DNA from: Sulfuricystis thermophila
GTDB taxonomy: Bacteria; Pseudomonadota; Gammaproteobacteria; Burkholderiales; Rhodocyclaceae
Direction: 5' to 3'
DNA length: 64,000 nt
Assembly (NCBI RefSeq): GCF_004323595.1
Contig: NZ_AP019373.1
Location: forward strand, 2,108,001 to 2,172,000
How positions within the stretch are numbered: the first letter of the stretch is position 1; each line of letters begins with the position of its first letter. This document shows positions 63,394-64,000 of the stretch, piece by piece. Below the pieces are notes generated by a model. The model worked only from the letters and a program-made list of their open reading frames with translations. It was not told where the DNA came from and made no database searches. A program made the position numbers and the translations under genes.

Positions 63394-63957
63394 TCAGAGT
63401 TCCTCGTCGACGTTCTCATAGAGCGTCGCCGCATCGATCGTCACGCCGATGCTCTGGAACTCGACCCGCTCTTCGCCGCTGAATTCGTAGAGCACCCAAC
63501 GTCCCTCGGCATTGCGCCGGAAAACCTCGGTGCGCCGCACATCGATGTCGATCAGCGCATATTCCTCCAGCGTGTCGATCAGCCGGCAGGCGGCGAACTT
63601 CGCGCCGCGGTCGAAGGCCGCGGTCGAATCCGACAGCACTTCGATGACCAGCTTCGGATGAGCCAGCCACAGCGGCGTGGCGCGGTCGCGCGCATCGCAG
63701 CTCACCATCACGTCCGGATAGAACACCGCGTCGGCCGCGTCGATGCGCAGCTTCATGTCGGCGACGAAGGCGCGGCAGGGTGTGCCGCGCAGCGCGGCTT
63801 TGCAGGCAGAGTAAATATTGCCCGCCACATGCGCATGCGCCTGACGAACGCCGACCATCGCGAAGACTTCGCCGCGATAGTAGAAGTTGCGCTCGGGCTG
63901 CTTGGCCTCCCAGTCGAGATACTCATCGAGGCGCCATTTCGGCTGGGGAAGATTCAT
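63394..63957 (-). CDS. Uma2-family (DUF820) putative endonuclease
   Basis: A 187-residue Uma2/DUF820 protein with the PD-(D/E)xK-like fold. Likely active-site residues are Asp in AVFYPDVMVSC and Glu in HPKLVIEVLSDST; the loop RGEVFAMVGVRQAH lies ahead of them. The family is abundant in cyanobacteria and scattered in proteobacteria; its nuclease activity is largely predicted. I chose the ATG at 63957, which follows GTCAGGGAGACGAAGG; an in-frame ATG at 63975 lies upstream. It is 89 bp upstream of the second CbbQ-like gene. Confidence 0.85.
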   Translation of the reverse strand: MNLPQPKWRLDEYLDWEAKQPERNFYYRGEVFAMVGVRQAHAHVAGNIYSACKAALRGTPCRAFVADMKLRIDAADAVFYPDVMVSCDARDRATPLWLAHPKLVIEVLSDSTAAFDRGAKFAACRLIDTLEEYALIDIDVRRTEVFRRNAEGRWVLYEFSGEERVEFQSIGVTIDAATLYENVDEEL

Positions 63958-64000
63958 CCTTCGTCTCCCTGACAATCCTTCCAGCGCAATTATGCGCGTA

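Overview
The window is dense, GC-rich bacterial chromosome with about 61 genes and no rRNA, tRNA, prophage or CRISPR. A form II RuBisCO with CbbQ/CbbO and CbbR, a Calvin-cycle operon, a PEP-CTERM protein, polyphosphate:AMP phosphotransferase and two pyruvate dehydrogenase types suggest an autotrophic or mixotrophic betaproteobacterium. A Rhodocyclales/Sterolibacteriaceae-like relative is my guess from gene content only.

Layout. 1-6100: Calvin operon on the minus strand (fbp, prk, tkt, gap, pgk; pgk runs off the left edge). 6600-7500: CsgG-like lipoprotein. 7594-14195: cbbY, cbbM, cbbQ, cbbO on the minus strand, with divergent cbbR. 14220-25818: a small redox pair, a DUF748 envelope protein, rsmE, pap, argA, yggX, a repeat-rich stretch, a HigBA-type module, rpiA and a VapBC-type module. 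25933-36181: aceE-aceF-lpd, divergent from a four-gene 2-oxoacid:acceptor oxidoreductase. 36182-39400: a MITE-like element, a cyclic-nucleotide-binding protein, a Mut7-C remnant, a pyruvyl transferase and a PEP-CTERM esterase. 39579-43795: an RNA/DNA-repair operon (polX, archease, rtcB, DUF504, DUF3175). 43901-46324: Lon-like protease. 46383-54688: acetyl-CoA synthetase, a second (E1-alpha/E1-beta/E2) dehydrogenase, a stand-alone acyl carrier protein, a zinc-ribbon protein and iorAB. 54685-60422: MNT/HEPN pair, folD, purE, purK, Sua5-type protein, CBS protein and methyltransferase. 60423-63957: a second CbbQ/CbbO-like pair and a Uma2-family protein.

How it fits together. Three promoters (fbp, cbbM, cbbY/cbbR) share a near-identical palindromic site built around CATAA...AACAGTCAC...TTAT, which I read as the CbbR regulon. 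Fixed carbon feeds gap/pgk. Two dehydrogenase complexes, two 2-oxoacid oxidoreductases and acetyl-CoA synthetase all converge on acyl-CoA.

The most unusual signal is a short dispersed repeat (core GTCGGCGCTGGCGG, one variable base, then ACGGCACC). It occurs about a dozen times in this window, mostly inside unrelated genes, where it is translated in at least three different frames ([24 protein letters not shown]) without breaking them. This looks like a protein-invading mini-repeat family. A separate ~145-bp MITE-like family with 17-bp terminal inverted repeats is present twice.
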